This document shows, in pieces, positions 34,993-45,004 of a stretch of 64,000 nt of DNA. A program made the translations under genes and the position numbers. The notes beneath the pieces are model-generated. The model worked only from the letters and a program-made list of their open reading frames with translations. It was not told the DNA's origin and did not search any database. Each line of letters starts with the position of its first letter. Positions within the stretch are counted from its first letter, which is position 1. Source of the stretch: Zobellia alginiliquefaciens (GTDB lineage Bacteria > Bacteroidota > Bacteroidia > Flavobacteriales > Flavobacteriaceae); the NCBI RefSeq assembly GCF_029323795.1, contig NZ_CP119758.1, forward strand, positions 1,736,001-1,800,000, in the 5' to 3' direction.

Positions 34993-36381
34993 TTACGCCT
35001 CTTCTGCGACTAAGGTATTCTTAATTTCGTTCCTCAAATAGAAACCCGTTACAATTGTAGCCAACACATCGGCTACAGGAAAGGAAAGCCAAACTCCTAG
35101 TTCGCCCATATAGTTGGGCAAAATCAAAATAAGAGGAATAAAAAAGAAACCTTGTCTAGATAAGGTGAGTAATAATGCAGGTATCGCTTTTCCGATCGCT
35201 TGAAAATAGGCTGCACCTATCAGCTGTAATGCAATAATAGGTGTCGCAGCAAATACCAATCGCATAGCTAGAGGTATGTGTTCTAAAACATACGCATTGG
35301 CCGCCAAATCATGTGCTGATTGACCAGCTCTATCACTTAAAAATAAAGAGGCAATTTCTTGCGGAAAGCTCATAAGCCCAATAAATACAACGGCAGCCAA
35401 CAGTGACGCGTATTTAATAGCGGTGTTAATCGACTCTCGTACCCTTTGGTATTTTTTTGCCCCGTAGTTGAATCCCGCTATAGGCAAGAATCCTTGGGTA
35501 ACGCCAAATACAGGAAACAGCGCAAACATTAACATACGACCAATAATAGCATAAACGGCAACCATAGCCTCACCACCAAGGCCAAAAAGAATATTGTTCA
35601 TTAGCAAATAGACCACACTCGTGGTAGCTTGTCTGGATAAGGTTACAAAACCTAAAGACCCAATTTCTTTTATAATCGGCAAATCAAGCCGAAAACATGA
35701 CGGACTAAGTTTCAGTTCGGATTTTTTAGATAGAAAAAAGTAGAAGACATATGCTGCACACAATACGTAGCCAACGGTAGTAGCCCAGGCCGCCCCTTCC
35801 ATACCCCAATCAAATATATAAATGAATATATAGTCCATAAGAAGGTTTCCTACGGAAGGTATAATCATGGCTATCATAGCAAATTTGGGCTTCCCTTCGG
35901 CCCTAATAACAGTATTACCCATCATACAAAGCGCCAAAAACGGAACTCCGTACAAAACGATGGTATAATAAATCTTTGCGGGTTCAAAAATGGTTCCTTT
36001 ACCACCAAAAGCAGGTATGAGCACATCAATATAATAGAGTCCCAATGCCACCATTACCGTGGTAATCAACAGCGTTAACGTAATTTGATTGCCAAAGGTC
36101 TTTATGGCCTTTGCGTGGTTATCCGCCCCAAGAGCCCTAGAAATAATACTTGCTCCTCCAATACCAATGGCCATCCCTAAAGCCCCAATAAAAAAGGATA
36201 CAGGAAGAACTACATTGATAGCGGCTATGGCAATAGAGCCAATCCAATTACCAACAAAAATAGAGTCTACCAGTATATTAAGAGACATTACTAAAATACC
36301 AATAGAAGCTGGCAAGGCCTGTTTTACCAAAAGCTTACCAATTGGTTCCGACCCTAACTGTTCCGATGATACTTTAGCCAT
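34993..36381 (-). CDS. MATE family multidrug/Na+ efflux transporter
   Basis: The 462-residue protein has twelve hydrophobic segments in two similar halves and MatE signatures (QALPASIGILVMSLNILVDS; GIGGASIISRALGADNHAKA; later GVTQGFLPIAGFNYGAKK). Uses a proton or sodium gradient to export drugs or metabolites; specificity unknown. The gene starts 29 bp after hemH on the same strand, so it could be cotranscribed and might export a porphyrin intermediate, which is speculation. Confidence 0.94.
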   Translation of the reverse strand: MAKVSSEQLGSEPIGKLLVKQALPASIGILVMSLNILVDSIFVGNWIGSIAIAAINVVLPVSFFIGALGMAIGIGGASIISRALGADNHAKAIKTFGNQITLTLLITTVMVALGLYYIDVLIPAFGGKGTIFEPAKIYYTIVLYGVPFLALCMMGNTVIRAEGKPKFAMIAMIIPSVGNLLMDYIFIYIFDWGMEGAAWATTVGYVLCAAYVFYFFLSKKSELKLSPSCFRLDLPIIKEIGSLGFVTLSRQATTSVVYLLMNNILFGLGGEAMVAVYAIIGRMLMFALFPVFGVTQGFLPIAGFNYGAKKYQRVRESINTAIKYASLLAAVVFIGLMSFPQEIASLFLSDRAGQSAHDLAANAYVLEHIPLAMRLVFAATPIIALQLIGAAYFQAIGKAIPALLLTLSRQGFFFIPLILILPNYMGELGVWLSFPVADVLATIVTGFYLRNEIKNTLVAEEA

Positions 36382-36410
36382 TCTTTATTCCTGTTAAGCC
36401 TATTACAGAT

Positions 36411-37442
36411 TTACGCAGGCAAAGCGCCTGTAGTTTGCCAGTCCTTAATCCAATTGGCCATAACTTTTACCCACGCATCACTTTCGTTCAAACAGGGAAT
36501 GTGTTTGTATTCCTTTCCTCCGGCTTCTTGAAATTGATGTTGTCCTTCCATTGCAATCTCCTCTAGTGTTTCCAAACAATCGGCAACAAATGCAGGTGTT
36601 ATTACAGCAAGGTTTTTAATTCCTTCCTTAGGGAAACGCTCAAATTCAAAATCAGTGTACGGCTTTAACCAAGGGTCATTAGGTAGTCTGGATTGAAACG
36701 AATTACTCACTTTATCCGCTGGCAGGTTCAAATAGGCTTTTACAGATTCAGTAGTATCAAAACACTGGTGACGGTAGCATGTATGATGCGCTACAGAATT
36801 GGTCTGGCAACATTTACCGTCTATTTTACAATGAAAATTGGTCGGGTCGGATTTTCGTATGTGTCTTTCGGGAATGCCATGATACGAAAACAAGATATGG
36901 TCGTAATCAAAACCTTCCAAACTTTCTGCAATTCGTTCTGAAAGTACACGAACATACTCTGGGTTTTTATAAAAAGGAGGCAGGGTGGTCAATTTCATAT
37001 TCGGAAAAAATGCTTCTTGCTCTTCCATCACTTTAACAACAACCGTTTCATAGGATGACATGGCATAATGCGGGTATAACGGCACTAACAACACCTCATC
37101 TACACCCTTATCATGTAATTCCTTCAAAGCATTTTTTATGGTCATGCTACCATAGCGCATTCCCAAAGCTATAGGCATATCTGAATGCTCTTTCAACTTG
37201 TTTGAAAACCGTTCTGAAATAACAATTAACGGAGAACCTTCTTCCCACCATATTTTTGCATAAGCTTCAGCAGATTTTTTCGGCCGAGACTGCAAAATAA
37301 TGCCACGAACTATAATATTCCGAAGCCAATTAGGAACATCAATTACGCGTTCATCCATTAAAAATTCATCTAAATAAGGCTTAACATCCTTAGCCGTGGG
37401 ACTGTCTGGAGAACCCAAATTAACCAATAAAACTCCTTTCAT
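36411..37442 (-). CDS. hemH: Ferrochelatase
   Basis: The 343-residue protein has the canonical start KGVLLVNLGSPDSPTAKDV, YPHYAMSSYETV, the catalytic His in FSYHGIPERHIRKSDP, and CCQ..CYRHQC cysteines that may bind an Fe-S cluster as in some bacterial ferrochelatases. Inserts Fe(II) into protoporphyrin IX, the last step of the protoporphyrin-dependent haem pathway. Consistent with hemJ nearby and the hemA-to-hemB cluster. C-terminal PAFVADCLETLEEI is the family end. Confidence 0.96.
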   Translation of the reverse strand: MKGVLLVNLGSPDSPTAKDVKPYLDEFLMDERVIDVPNWLRNIIVRGIILQSRPKKSAEAYAKIWWEEGSPLIVISERFSNKLKEHSDMPIALGMRYGSMTIKNALKELHDKGVDEVLLVPLYPHYAMSSYETVVVKVMEEQEAFFPNMKLTTLPPFYKNPEYVRVLSERIAESLEGFDYDHILFSYHGIPERHIRKSDPTNFHCKIDGKCCQTNSVAHHTCYRHQCFDTTESVKAYLNLPADKVSNSFQSRLPNDPWLKPYTDFEFERFPKEGIKNLAVITPAFVADCLETLEEIAMEGQHQFQEAGGKEYKHIPCLNESDAWVKVMANWIKDWQTTGALPA

Positions 37443-37703
37443 AGCTTAGCAATACTTTTTTTTGATTTCAAGACAGTTTATTTCACCATAAAGAACTTTC
37501 CACTTTGCGGGAATACAGCTATCTTTAAATGCCCACTTACTTGGGCGAACGTATAATTTTTACAAAAATACGCCTTGAAACGTATCTAGGGCGCATGTTA
37601 TTAAAATACTTTTTGATGCTACTATAGATTACATCAATTTTAGATGTGATTCAGCCCTGTTAAATTGAAATAACAAGCTATTCTTGCTTTTGAACAATTT
37701 GCT

Positions 37704-38780
37704 ATGTTAAACGATTTTTTCAACGAAAACTACAAATCACTCTCATTTCTTGCAGGTGCCCTGGTCATTTTATTGATTGGCTATTATGCCCTTTTAAAAA
37801 TTCTTAAAAGGTTGGGCAAGAATCCAAAATATTTGATTCCACCATCTTCTGTTAAGAAGGTGAGCACGCCCCTATTCCTGATTGTTCTATCTATCCTTCT
37901 GCGTTTATCCTCTCTAAGGGAGTTATTAGGACTCACCCATCTAGACTATTATTTTAGAAAGGCCAGCACCCTACTGTTCATCTTTGCATTTACATGGCTT
38001 CTACTCAAGGTGATTACCATTGTGAAGCAGCATGTAATGCATAATTACGATATGAATTCTTCGGATAATTTACGCGCACGCAAAGTAGCCACTCAATTTA
38101 ATATACTTGAGCGTATCATAATTTTTATCGTAGTTATACTGGCCATTAGTATTGCTCTCATGAGTTTTGAAAGTATACGTGAAATTGGTGTGAGCATTTT
38201 TGCTTCGGCAGGTGTTGCTGGGATTATCATTGGTTTTTCCGCTCAAAAGATGATAGGCACTATTTTAGCAGGTATTCAAATCGCTATTGCACAGCCCATA
38301 AAACTAGATGACGTGGTTGTCGTTGAAGGTGAATGGGGCCGTGTAGAGGAAATTACACTGACCTATGTAGTAGTAAAGATTTGGGATAAGCGACGATTAA
38401 TTTTACCTACCACGTATTTTATTGAAAAGCCTTTTCAAAACTGGACCAAAACTTCGTCGGATATTTTGGGGACTGTTTTTCTTTATACGGACTACTCCGT
38501 TCCGTTTGACGCCCTTAGGAAAGAGATGACAAAAATACTTGAAAACACGGATCTCTGGGATGGTGAAGTAAACGTAATTCAGGTAACCGATTCCAAAGCC
38601 AACCAGATAGAAGTCAGGGCGCTCATGAGCGCTAAAGACTCATCTACCGCTTGGGACCTACGTGTGCATGTTCGCGAAAAGCTAATCACCTTTTTACAGC
38701 AGAATTATCCTGAGAGTTTGCCACGTACCCGCTTACGTTTAGAAAATATGGAAACTCAAGAAAATACAACTAACGAATAG
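37704..38780 (+). CDS. MscS-family mechanosensitive channel
   Basis: The 358-residue protein has three or four N-terminal membrane helices (SFLAGALVILLIGYYALL and others), the pore-lining helix with AGVAGIIIGFSAQKMIGTILAGI, and the beta domain with AQPIKLDDVVVVEGEWGRVEEIT and LPTTYFIEKPFQNWT. It opens on membrane tension to release solutes. The region 37443..37703 before it holds nothing recognised. 120 bp separate it from the TraB-like gene. Confidence 0.94.
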   Translation: MLNDFFNENYKSLSFLAGALVILLIGYYALLKILKRLGKNPKYLIPPSSVKKVSTPLFLIVLSILLRLSSLRELLGLTHLDYYFRKASTLLFIFAFTWLLLKVITIVKQHVMHNYDMNSSDNLRARKVATQFNILERIIIFIVVILAISIALMSFESIREIGVSIFASAGVAGIIIGFSAQKMIGTILAGIQIAIAQPIKLDDVVVVEGEWGRVEEITLTYVVVKIWDKRRLILPTTYFIEKPFQNWTKTSSDILGTVFLYTDYSVPFDALRKEMTKILENTDLWDGEVNVIQVTDSKANQIEVRALMSAKDSSTAWDLRVHVREKLITFLQQNYPESLPRTRLRLENMETQENTTNE

Positions 38781-38903
38781 CCGTTATACCTTTAACTTTG
38801 AATTCCAATTTTAACGGTTTTTAGGGATGAAATGCCCCCTGTACTTCTTTAATTTTACAAAAAGAAGGCAAGCACAATACCCTAAAATACCAAAAGGACG
38901 TTT

Positions 38904-41900
38904 ATGCGGTTAACAACTATTTTTCTTATTCTGGTTTCTTTTATGGGTCAAGCCCAAGAAGAGAATAGTCTTCTTTGGGAAATATCTGGAAACGGTTTGG
39001 AAAAAACATCATACCTCTACGGAACGATGCACGTAAGCAAAAAAATCGCTTTTCGTTTAGATGATGTTTTTTTTGATGCGCTAGATAAAAGTGATATGAT
39101 AGCCTTGGAATCAGACCCTGGTCTTTGGCTAGAAAAAGAAAATTTAGTAGGCTCATCTCCTTATGGGGCTGAAGCTGGTTTTGTAACCAAAGGTTTCTAC
39201 GCCCGTTCATTTAGAGTGGCAAATCCTAGAAAAGAAATATTGGGCGCATATTTAGCCTACGAGGACCGTATTGTTAACAACATTCTATATCGTACAAGTG
39301 AATTTTCCCAAAACTTTGAAGAGGAAACTTACCTTGACATGTTCATTTATCAAGCGGGGAAAAAATTCAACAAACCTATTGTTCCATTAGAGGATATGGA
39401 AGAATCCGCTGCACTGGTAGGCAGGGCCAGTTTAAATGCCATTAAACAAAAACCAGATGAATGGCTGCAAAAAAAAATGCAACAGTCAGACCCTATGTTT
39501 CTACTTCAAGATGCCTACAGGGAACGAAATATTGCATTATTAGACTCAATTGACCGAGCCATGTACACGCCCCATTACATGAAAAATATGTTGTACATAC
39601 GCAATGCAAACATGGCCCACCGTATGGATTCCGTAATGCGAAAAGGGAAAATATTCGCTGGGATAGGAGCGGCTCATTTACCGGGAAATCAAGGAGTTAT
39701 TTCACTATTGAGAAAAAAGGGATATACTGTAAAACCCTTGCTTTCCAAAGCTACATCCAAAGGCAAAAAACTAAAACAAAAGTTTGAACAAAAGAAACGT
39801 GAAAATACCTATAAAACGTATAGTACGGAAGATGATTTCATTACATTAGAACTTCCTAATAAGTTATATCCGGTTTCGGATATTGGCAAGACCACCTATG
39901 TTTCGCCAGATTTGGCAAACGGTAGTTTTGTTGTTGTTAACCGCATTCCAACGTATTCATTTCTTAAAAAAGACGTTTTGTTAACTCTTGAAGAAATAGA
40001 TAAACTTCTTTTTGAAAACATTCCTGGAAAAATTTTAGAAAAGAAATCGATTATAAATGGCCATTTCAAAGGCCTAGACATCAAAAACCTCCTTAAAAAC
40101 GGCGACCACCAACGGTATCAGATTTATGAAACTCCGTTAGAATTGGTTATCATTAAAATGGGTGGGGAAGGTGATTATGTAACAAAGTTTTCAGAACCCA
40201 TTTTTAATAGTTTAACTTTTAGAGCAGACTCTATTCCAGCTCCTAAAACTCGTACTTCAATCTATGAAGATTTTGAGGTTCAAATGCCATCGCTTTATAG
40301 CTTTACAAATCGTAGTAGAACTGGTGATCGGTGGATGGAAGGCTTTGATTCTCTCTCCAATAACTATTACTTTCTTCGTAAATCGGTTTTGAACGACTTT
40401 AATTTCATTGAGGCCGATACTTTTGAATTAAAACAAATACAAAAACGTTTTTACCAAGATTTAGAATTAACGCCTGAATACGGCCAGTTTAAAGACCGAA
40501 AACTTATCTCATCTGCCGAAATAGACGCCAAAACAAAAAAGCGCCTGTACCTCATGACTACCTTAAGAAAAGGTGAATATTATCTTTTGGGTACCATTGG
40601 AAAGAGCCAAAAAAAGGCTGAATCATTTTTTGAATCGTTTAGACTAAAGACCAGTAAACATCAGAAGCCTTTTAAAACTGTGATAGATACCGCCTTGTAC
40701 TTTACGACTAAAACCACTGTAAAACCGCCCAAATTTGTGGAGAGCAGTACCAACTATTATACCGGTGCGCCCAAAACAAAATCATACGACCCATTCCATA
40801 AAAAAACCGTTTACCAGAATGAAAACGGAGAGGCAGTAGCTGTGGAACTGAACAAATCCCACGATTTCTTAATGTTCAGAAATCTGGACTCTGCTTGGGC
40901 CTTGAGAAAAAAACTGTATGCGCATAAAAAATACAAAATTATAAAGGAGACCAAAAGCTCTCCCAAAGGCTACCACGAATTGCAGTTGACACTTGTGGAC
41001 ACCGCAAGTACAAGAGGAATCCTAGTAAAAAATATATTGAAAGATGGACTTCTCTACGAGTTAAAGGCCGTTGTTGATACCATTGAAAAACCTGGTTCCT
41101 TCATAAGCGAATTCTTTGATAATTTTATTCCGAAGGATACTATAATCGGTCGTAATTTGTTTGAGGACAAAGTACCTGAATTCTTTAGTGCGCTTGAGAC
41201 TAACGACAGTATCGCTCTTGACGGATATAGATTTATAAAATTCGATCCCAAACACGCGGAAGCCCTTAAAAAGCATATTTATGAGTTTGATTTAAGCAAA
41301 GGAGAGCGCCAAATACAATTACACCTTATTCGGAAATTAGCAGAGTTAGAAGATGTTGACCTCACTGAGTTTTCTAAAAGGTTTTACGCAAAATCGTATA
41401 ACAACTCCACCGCACAGGCTGTTTTGCTTCAAGAAATTGCTAAAAAATCCAATGAAGCATCAACAAAACTATTGTTAGAACTCATGCAAACAGATTTGCC
41501 TTTGTTATCAAACACATTCAATATTAGCCTTATTTTTAAACCGTATCGCAAAAATTTAGAATTAGCAAAAAAACTGTATCCCACCCTTTTGGACTACAGT
41601 TCCATTCCTGAATATAAAGAACCTATTTTTTCGCTTTTGTCAGAGTTATTAATAAAAGGTATTATCAAACCAAAACTGTACAAAAAGTATAGAGTTCAGA
41701 TTCTAAACGATGCCAAAACCCTAATTAAAAGACAGTTGGGAAGAGATATTTCCAATTCTCAAAATGATTTCCATAACCCTAGAACTAGCAGAAGTAATAC
41801 CTCTTTGTTAGAAGACTATATTACCTTGTTGTACCCATTTCATACTGACAAATCCGTAGAACAGTTTTTCACACAAATTAAGCAGGTTAAAGACCCTGGT

Positions 41901-42425
41901 GTTCAAGCAGCCTACCTTGCTCAGTTACTTAAGGACGGAAAACAAGTACTTCAAAATCAATTAACAAGTTTGGCCTCAGATATAAATGGCAGACTCCCGT
42001 TGTTCAATACATTAGAAAAGGTAGATATGCTCGGCCATTTTCCTTCTAAGTTTAATTCACAAAAACATTTAGCTGAAGCTATTCTTTTTGAGAGTTCCAA
42101 ATATGATAAGGTCAAGGATTCCGTTGCTTTCGTAACCCAAAAGCTATTGGAATTTAATGGAAAGAATTACACAGGATATTACTTTAAAAAGCGAAATACC
42201 GAAGATTATGACAATAACTTCTCTATGTACCTCTTAATCTTTGAAAACAATAAAGAACTCCAGACCAAGACCTTTTACGAGAGTGATGCTATGCGCATTG
42301 AAGACACGGATACCGATGAAGAAGTAATTGAATACCTCACCGAAGGTTTTGAACTAAAAGACCGAAGACGCGCAGATATCTATAGGCCTAACGGTTATGG
42401 AATGTATGGTCATCATGGATTTTGA
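38904..42425 (+). CDS. Giant TraB/GumN-family protein
   Basis: The 1173-residue protein has a signal peptide (FLILVSFMGQAQ) and a TraB/GumN domain (about residues 22-290): LWEISGNGLEKTSYLYGTMH with GTMH, MIALESD, and FAGIGAAHLPGNQGVISLL. The remaining ~880 residues are not TraB-like: alpha/beta segments (repeated DFITLELP/YEDFEVQMP) and from about 820 a long helical stretch (ALKKHIYEFDLSKGERQI, KSNEASTKLLLELM) as in HEAT-like repeats. TraB/GumN is a putative metalloprotease family; most members are ~300 residues. Overlaps the next frame by 4 bp. Confidence 0.88.
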   Translation: MRLTTIFLILVSFMGQAQEENSLLWEISGNGLEKTSYLYGTMHVSKKIAFRLDDVFFDALDKSDMIALESDPGLWLEKENLVGSSPYGAEAGFVTKGFYARSFRVANPRKEILGAYLAYEDRIVNNILYRTSEFSQNFEEETYLDMFIYQAGKKFNKPIVPLEDMEESAALVGRASLNAIKQKPDEWLQKKMQQSDPMFLLQDAYRERNIALLDSIDRAMYTPHYMKNMLYIRNANMAHRMDSVMRKGKIFAGIGAAHLPGNQGVISLLRKKGYTVKPLLSKATSKGKKLKQKFEQKKRENTYKTYSTEDDFITLELPNKLYPVSDIGKTTYVSPDLANGSFVVVNRIPTYSFLKKDVLLTLEEIDKLLFENIPGKILEKKSIINGHFKGLDIKNLLKNGDHQRYQIYETPLELVIIKMGGEGDYVTKFSEPIFNSLTFRADSIPAPKTRTSIYEDFEVQMPSLYSFTNRSRTGDRWMEGFDSLSNNYYFLRKSVLNDFNFIEADTFELKQIQKRFYQDLELTPEYGQFKDRKLISSAEIDAKTKKRLYLMTTLRKGEYYLLGTIGKSQKKAESFFESFRLKTSKHQKPFKTVIDTALYFTTKTTVKPPKFVESSTNYYTGAPKTKSYDPFHKKTVYQNENGEAVAVELNKSHDFLMFRNLDSAWALRKKLYAHKKYKIIKETKSSPKGYHELQLTLVDTASTRGILVKNILKDGLLYELKAVVDTIEKPGSFISEFFDNFIPKDTIIGRNLFEDKVPEFFSALETNDSIALDGYRFIKFDPKHAEALKKHIYEFDLSKGERQIQLHLIRKLAELEDVDLTEFSKRFYAKSYNNSTAQAVLLQEIAKKSNEASTKLLLELMQTDLPLLSNTFNISLIFKPYRKNLELAKKLYPTLLDYSSIPEYKEPIFSLLSELLIKGIIKPKLYKKYRVQILNDAKTLIKRQLGRDISNSQNDFHNPRTSRSNTSLLEDYITLLYPFHTDKSVEQFFTQIKQVKDPGVQAAYLAQLLKDGKQVLQNQLTSLASDINGRLPLFNTLEKVDMLGHFPSKFNSQKHLAEAILFESSKYDKVKDSVAFVTQKLLEFNGKNYTGYYFKKRNTEDYDNNFSMYLLIFENNKELQTKTFYESDAMRIEDTDTDEEVIEYLTEGFELKDRRRADIYRPNGYGMYGHHGF

Positions 42426-42493
42426 TTTTAGACTTTTATCATAAAGTAATACTATATTTATCTAAACATCTATTAAAACTAACCACTCTTCTT

Positions 42494-43855
42494 ATGAAAA
42501 TTAAATATGTGTTACTTTTTTTTACTGCGATTTACTCTTTAATAAGCTGTACAGAAGGAACAGAAATAGATGAACCTATTGCTAAAGAAGAACCAATTCC
42601 TGAAGAACCTAAAGAAGAAGTTTACCTAACGTATAGATTAAATGAACATTCGGACGCAACCGAAATAGAATACTGGGTAATTGTTCATGACCAAGATGGC
42701 GAACTACTAGATTATAAAAGTATTAAAGAAGATAGCACTTTAACTTTTAGTACCATTGATACCGCCTTAGTAAATACAGAAAAATTAGTTGTAACAACTT
42801 TATCCGTAGCTGAATATGACAACCTATCATCTCATAATTTATACACTTATACAGATATACCAAAGGGATTTAAATGGAATTCTTCAGAGCCTGAGGAAGC
42901 AAGCTCAATTTTTACTGAAAAACTGAATACCTACAAATCAAATGAATCAACAAACAATTTGACTTACAAGGCCGGAAATTCCAGTATTACAGTGAACTCG
43001 GCTCCTACAATTCTAAAATACCAAGTTTACTCTCCAAAAAGTGGTGTTGTCGATAGTAATTATAACATAATTAATGAAGAGACCTTTTCCATTGAAAACA
43101 TAGAGTTACTATCTGGTATAAGATATTTATTTTTTATTGGTGATGCTGAGGGATCATTAAAATATCATTTTTTTGAACTAGGCTCAGATTCACAAGATGT
43201 GATTCTTGACTATAATCAATTTAAAGACTATGAATATGTATTAGAAACAACACTACCTCAAAATGCTTATCAATTTAGTACCTCAAACGGATTTGGCACC
43301 CTAACAAATCCAAAAATAGCATATGAAACGTCGGTAGAACTAAATTTTGATAACCCTACAGTTTCAAGAATAGGGTATATATCCGGATTTGATAGTTACT
43401 CAACTTCTTTCTCTATTAAGTTAGAAAATGATTACATCTATTTCTATTCTAAAGACTTACATCAACTACCTCTTGAGGAAATAAAAATCTTGGAGAGACC
43501 CAGTTTTAACATTATTCAAGATGCCTTATATAATTTTGAATTTAATACAGATAGCAATTACATTACCTCATCAAGTATTTGGAACTCAGAAACACTTTCA
43601 ACTGAAAATAGACGTAGTACCACCACCTGGAAAATATTTTCTTCAAATAAATCGTCTCATACCGTAGGAAGCTTGCCTGGGGAGGTAAATACTTTATGTC
43701 CAAATTTGGATTTAGATAAATTAAAGTACTCACAAACTCATCTTATTATACAAGGAAAAACTTATGAATCTACTTTAAAAAACTTATCTAACCCAAATAA
43801 TTCAACCTCTCCAAAAATTAATGAATCTTTAATTCTCTACCCTGAACAGGATTAG
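42494..43855 (+). CDS. AT-rich lipoprotein, hypothetical
   Basis: ATG at 42494 starts a lipoprotein signal (YVLLFFTAIYSLISCTEG, Cys about residue 19); the longer frame from 42422 lacks a signal start. An acidic Pro-rich spacer (PIAKEEPIPEEPKEE) follows, then beta-rich repeats of unclear family. Visibly more AT-rich and Asn/Ser/Thr-rich than the neighbours, which suggests a recent or fast-changing gene. It lies 68 bp after the TraB-like gene. No function assigned. Confidence 0.78.
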   Translation: MKIKYVLLFFTAIYSLISCTEGTEIDEPIAKEEPIPEEPKEEVYLTYRLNEHSDATEIEYWVIVHDQDGELLDYKSIKEDSTLTFSTIDTALVNTEKLVVTTLSVAEYDNLSSHNLYTYTDIPKGFKWNSSEPEEASSIFTEKLNTYKSNESTNNLTYKAGNSSITVNSAPTILKYQVYSPKSGVVDSNYNIINEETFSIENIELLSGIRYLFFIGDAEGSLKYHFFELGSDSQDVILDYNQFKDYEYVLETTLPQNAYQFSTSNGFGTLTNPKIAYETSVELNFDNPTVSRIGYISGFDSYSTSFSIKLENDYIYFYSKDLHQLPLEEIKILERPSFNIIQDALYNFEFNTDSNYITSSSIWNSETLSTENRRSTTTWKIFSSNKSSHTVGSLPGEVNTLCPNLDLDKLKYSQTHLIIQGKTYESTLKNLSNPNNSTSPKINESLILYPEQD

Positions 43856-43929
43856 ACTAAGCAATAGAAAAATTTGCAAAAGTCAAGGAATTATTATTTA
43901 ATTTCATTTATCAATCCAAACCAATACAT

Positions 43930-44775
43930 ATGCTAAAAAGCATCTTATTTATTTTTGTGTTAACCCTCTCGCAATACACTTCTGCCCAGCAAATAACATG
44001 TTCGCCAGCAGATAAACAGGCGGTAGAAAACAAGCTTACTGCTATTGATGGCCTAATAAAGAAAGACTTTGGCAAAACCATAGTTGCTATAGGTAAAACA
44101 TTTATGGACACACCTTATGTGGCGAAAACACTAGAAATTGGGGATACAGAAACTCTGGTAATCAACCTTCAAGGTTTGGACTGCACCACGTATGTAGAAA
44201 ATGTCTTGGCTTTTGGATTGATGTTGAAAAACGAAAAATCCGGTTTTAATGATTTTACGGAAATACTTGAAAGCATTCGGTATAAAGATGGGGAATTAGA
44301 CGGGTACGCTTCTCGTCTGCACTACTTTTCAGAGTGGATTGCCAACAATGAAAAGAAAGGGTTGTTAAAAGATATTACTTCCGAAATTGGTGGTGAAGAA
44401 ATTATCAAGCCCATTAACTTTATGAGCACCCATCGCGACCTTTATCCGTTCTTAAGCGATGACAAAAATTTTGAAAAAATAAAAGCTTCAGAAAACTACC
44501 TCAACAATCAACCTATTTGCATATTGGCTCAGGATGACATTGCCGCAAACGAGCATTTGATTCAATCTGGTGACATCATTGCTTTGACCACGTCAATCAA
44601 TGGATTGGACATTACACACACCGGAATTGCCACAAGAGAAAAGGATGGTCGCATTCATTTACTGCACGCTTCCACAGGTTCAATGAAAGTGGAGGTCTCC
44701 GAAAAACCTCTTGCTGAATACCTCAAAAAAATCAAGAAAAATACTGGGATTATGGTGGCTAGACCTACCCGTTGA
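43930..44775 (+). CDS. DUF1460 N-acetylmuramoyl-L-alanine amidase-like protein
   Basis: The 281-residue protein has a signal peptide (ILFIFVLTLSQYTSAQ) and DUF1460 hallmarks: the nucleophile Cys in LDCTTYVENVLAFGL, CSPADKQAVENKL, GYASRLHYFSEWIANNEKKG, and THTGIATR with a late His in LLHASTGS. Family members cleave between muramic acid and L-Ala in peptidoglycan fragments. Probably periplasmic and linked to muropeptide turnover. Apparently a single-gene unit. Confidence 0.9.
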   Translation: MLKSILFIFVLTLSQYTSAQQITCSPADKQAVENKLTAIDGLIKKDFGKTIVAIGKTFMDTPYVAKTLEIGDTETLVINLQGLDCTTYVENVLAFGLMLKNEKSGFNDFTEILESIRYKDGELDGYASRLHYFSEWIANNEKKGLLKDITSEIGGEEIIKPINFMSTHRDLYPFLSDDKNFEKIKASENYLNNQPICILAQDDIAANEHLIQSGDIIALTTSINGLDITHTGIATREKDGRIHLLHASTGSMKVEVSEKPLAEYLKKIKKNTGIMVARPTR

Positions 44776-45004
44776 GCTACGTAAAACATCCTAAAAGAAC
44801 CGACTGTCCAGTCCGTTTTATTTGAAACCTTCCTATTAAAACCTGCCATATGACCGTTCACCGAAAGTTTCACGATACAAATCGGCTCCCATGAAATAAC
44901 GGTTTCAAGAAATATTTCATTGTACCGACTAACTAGTTGGTTCTTATTTTTTCCGTAAAAATTTGCGCCACCAAAAATCAACCTGATATATCTAGCTAAA
45001 AAGT

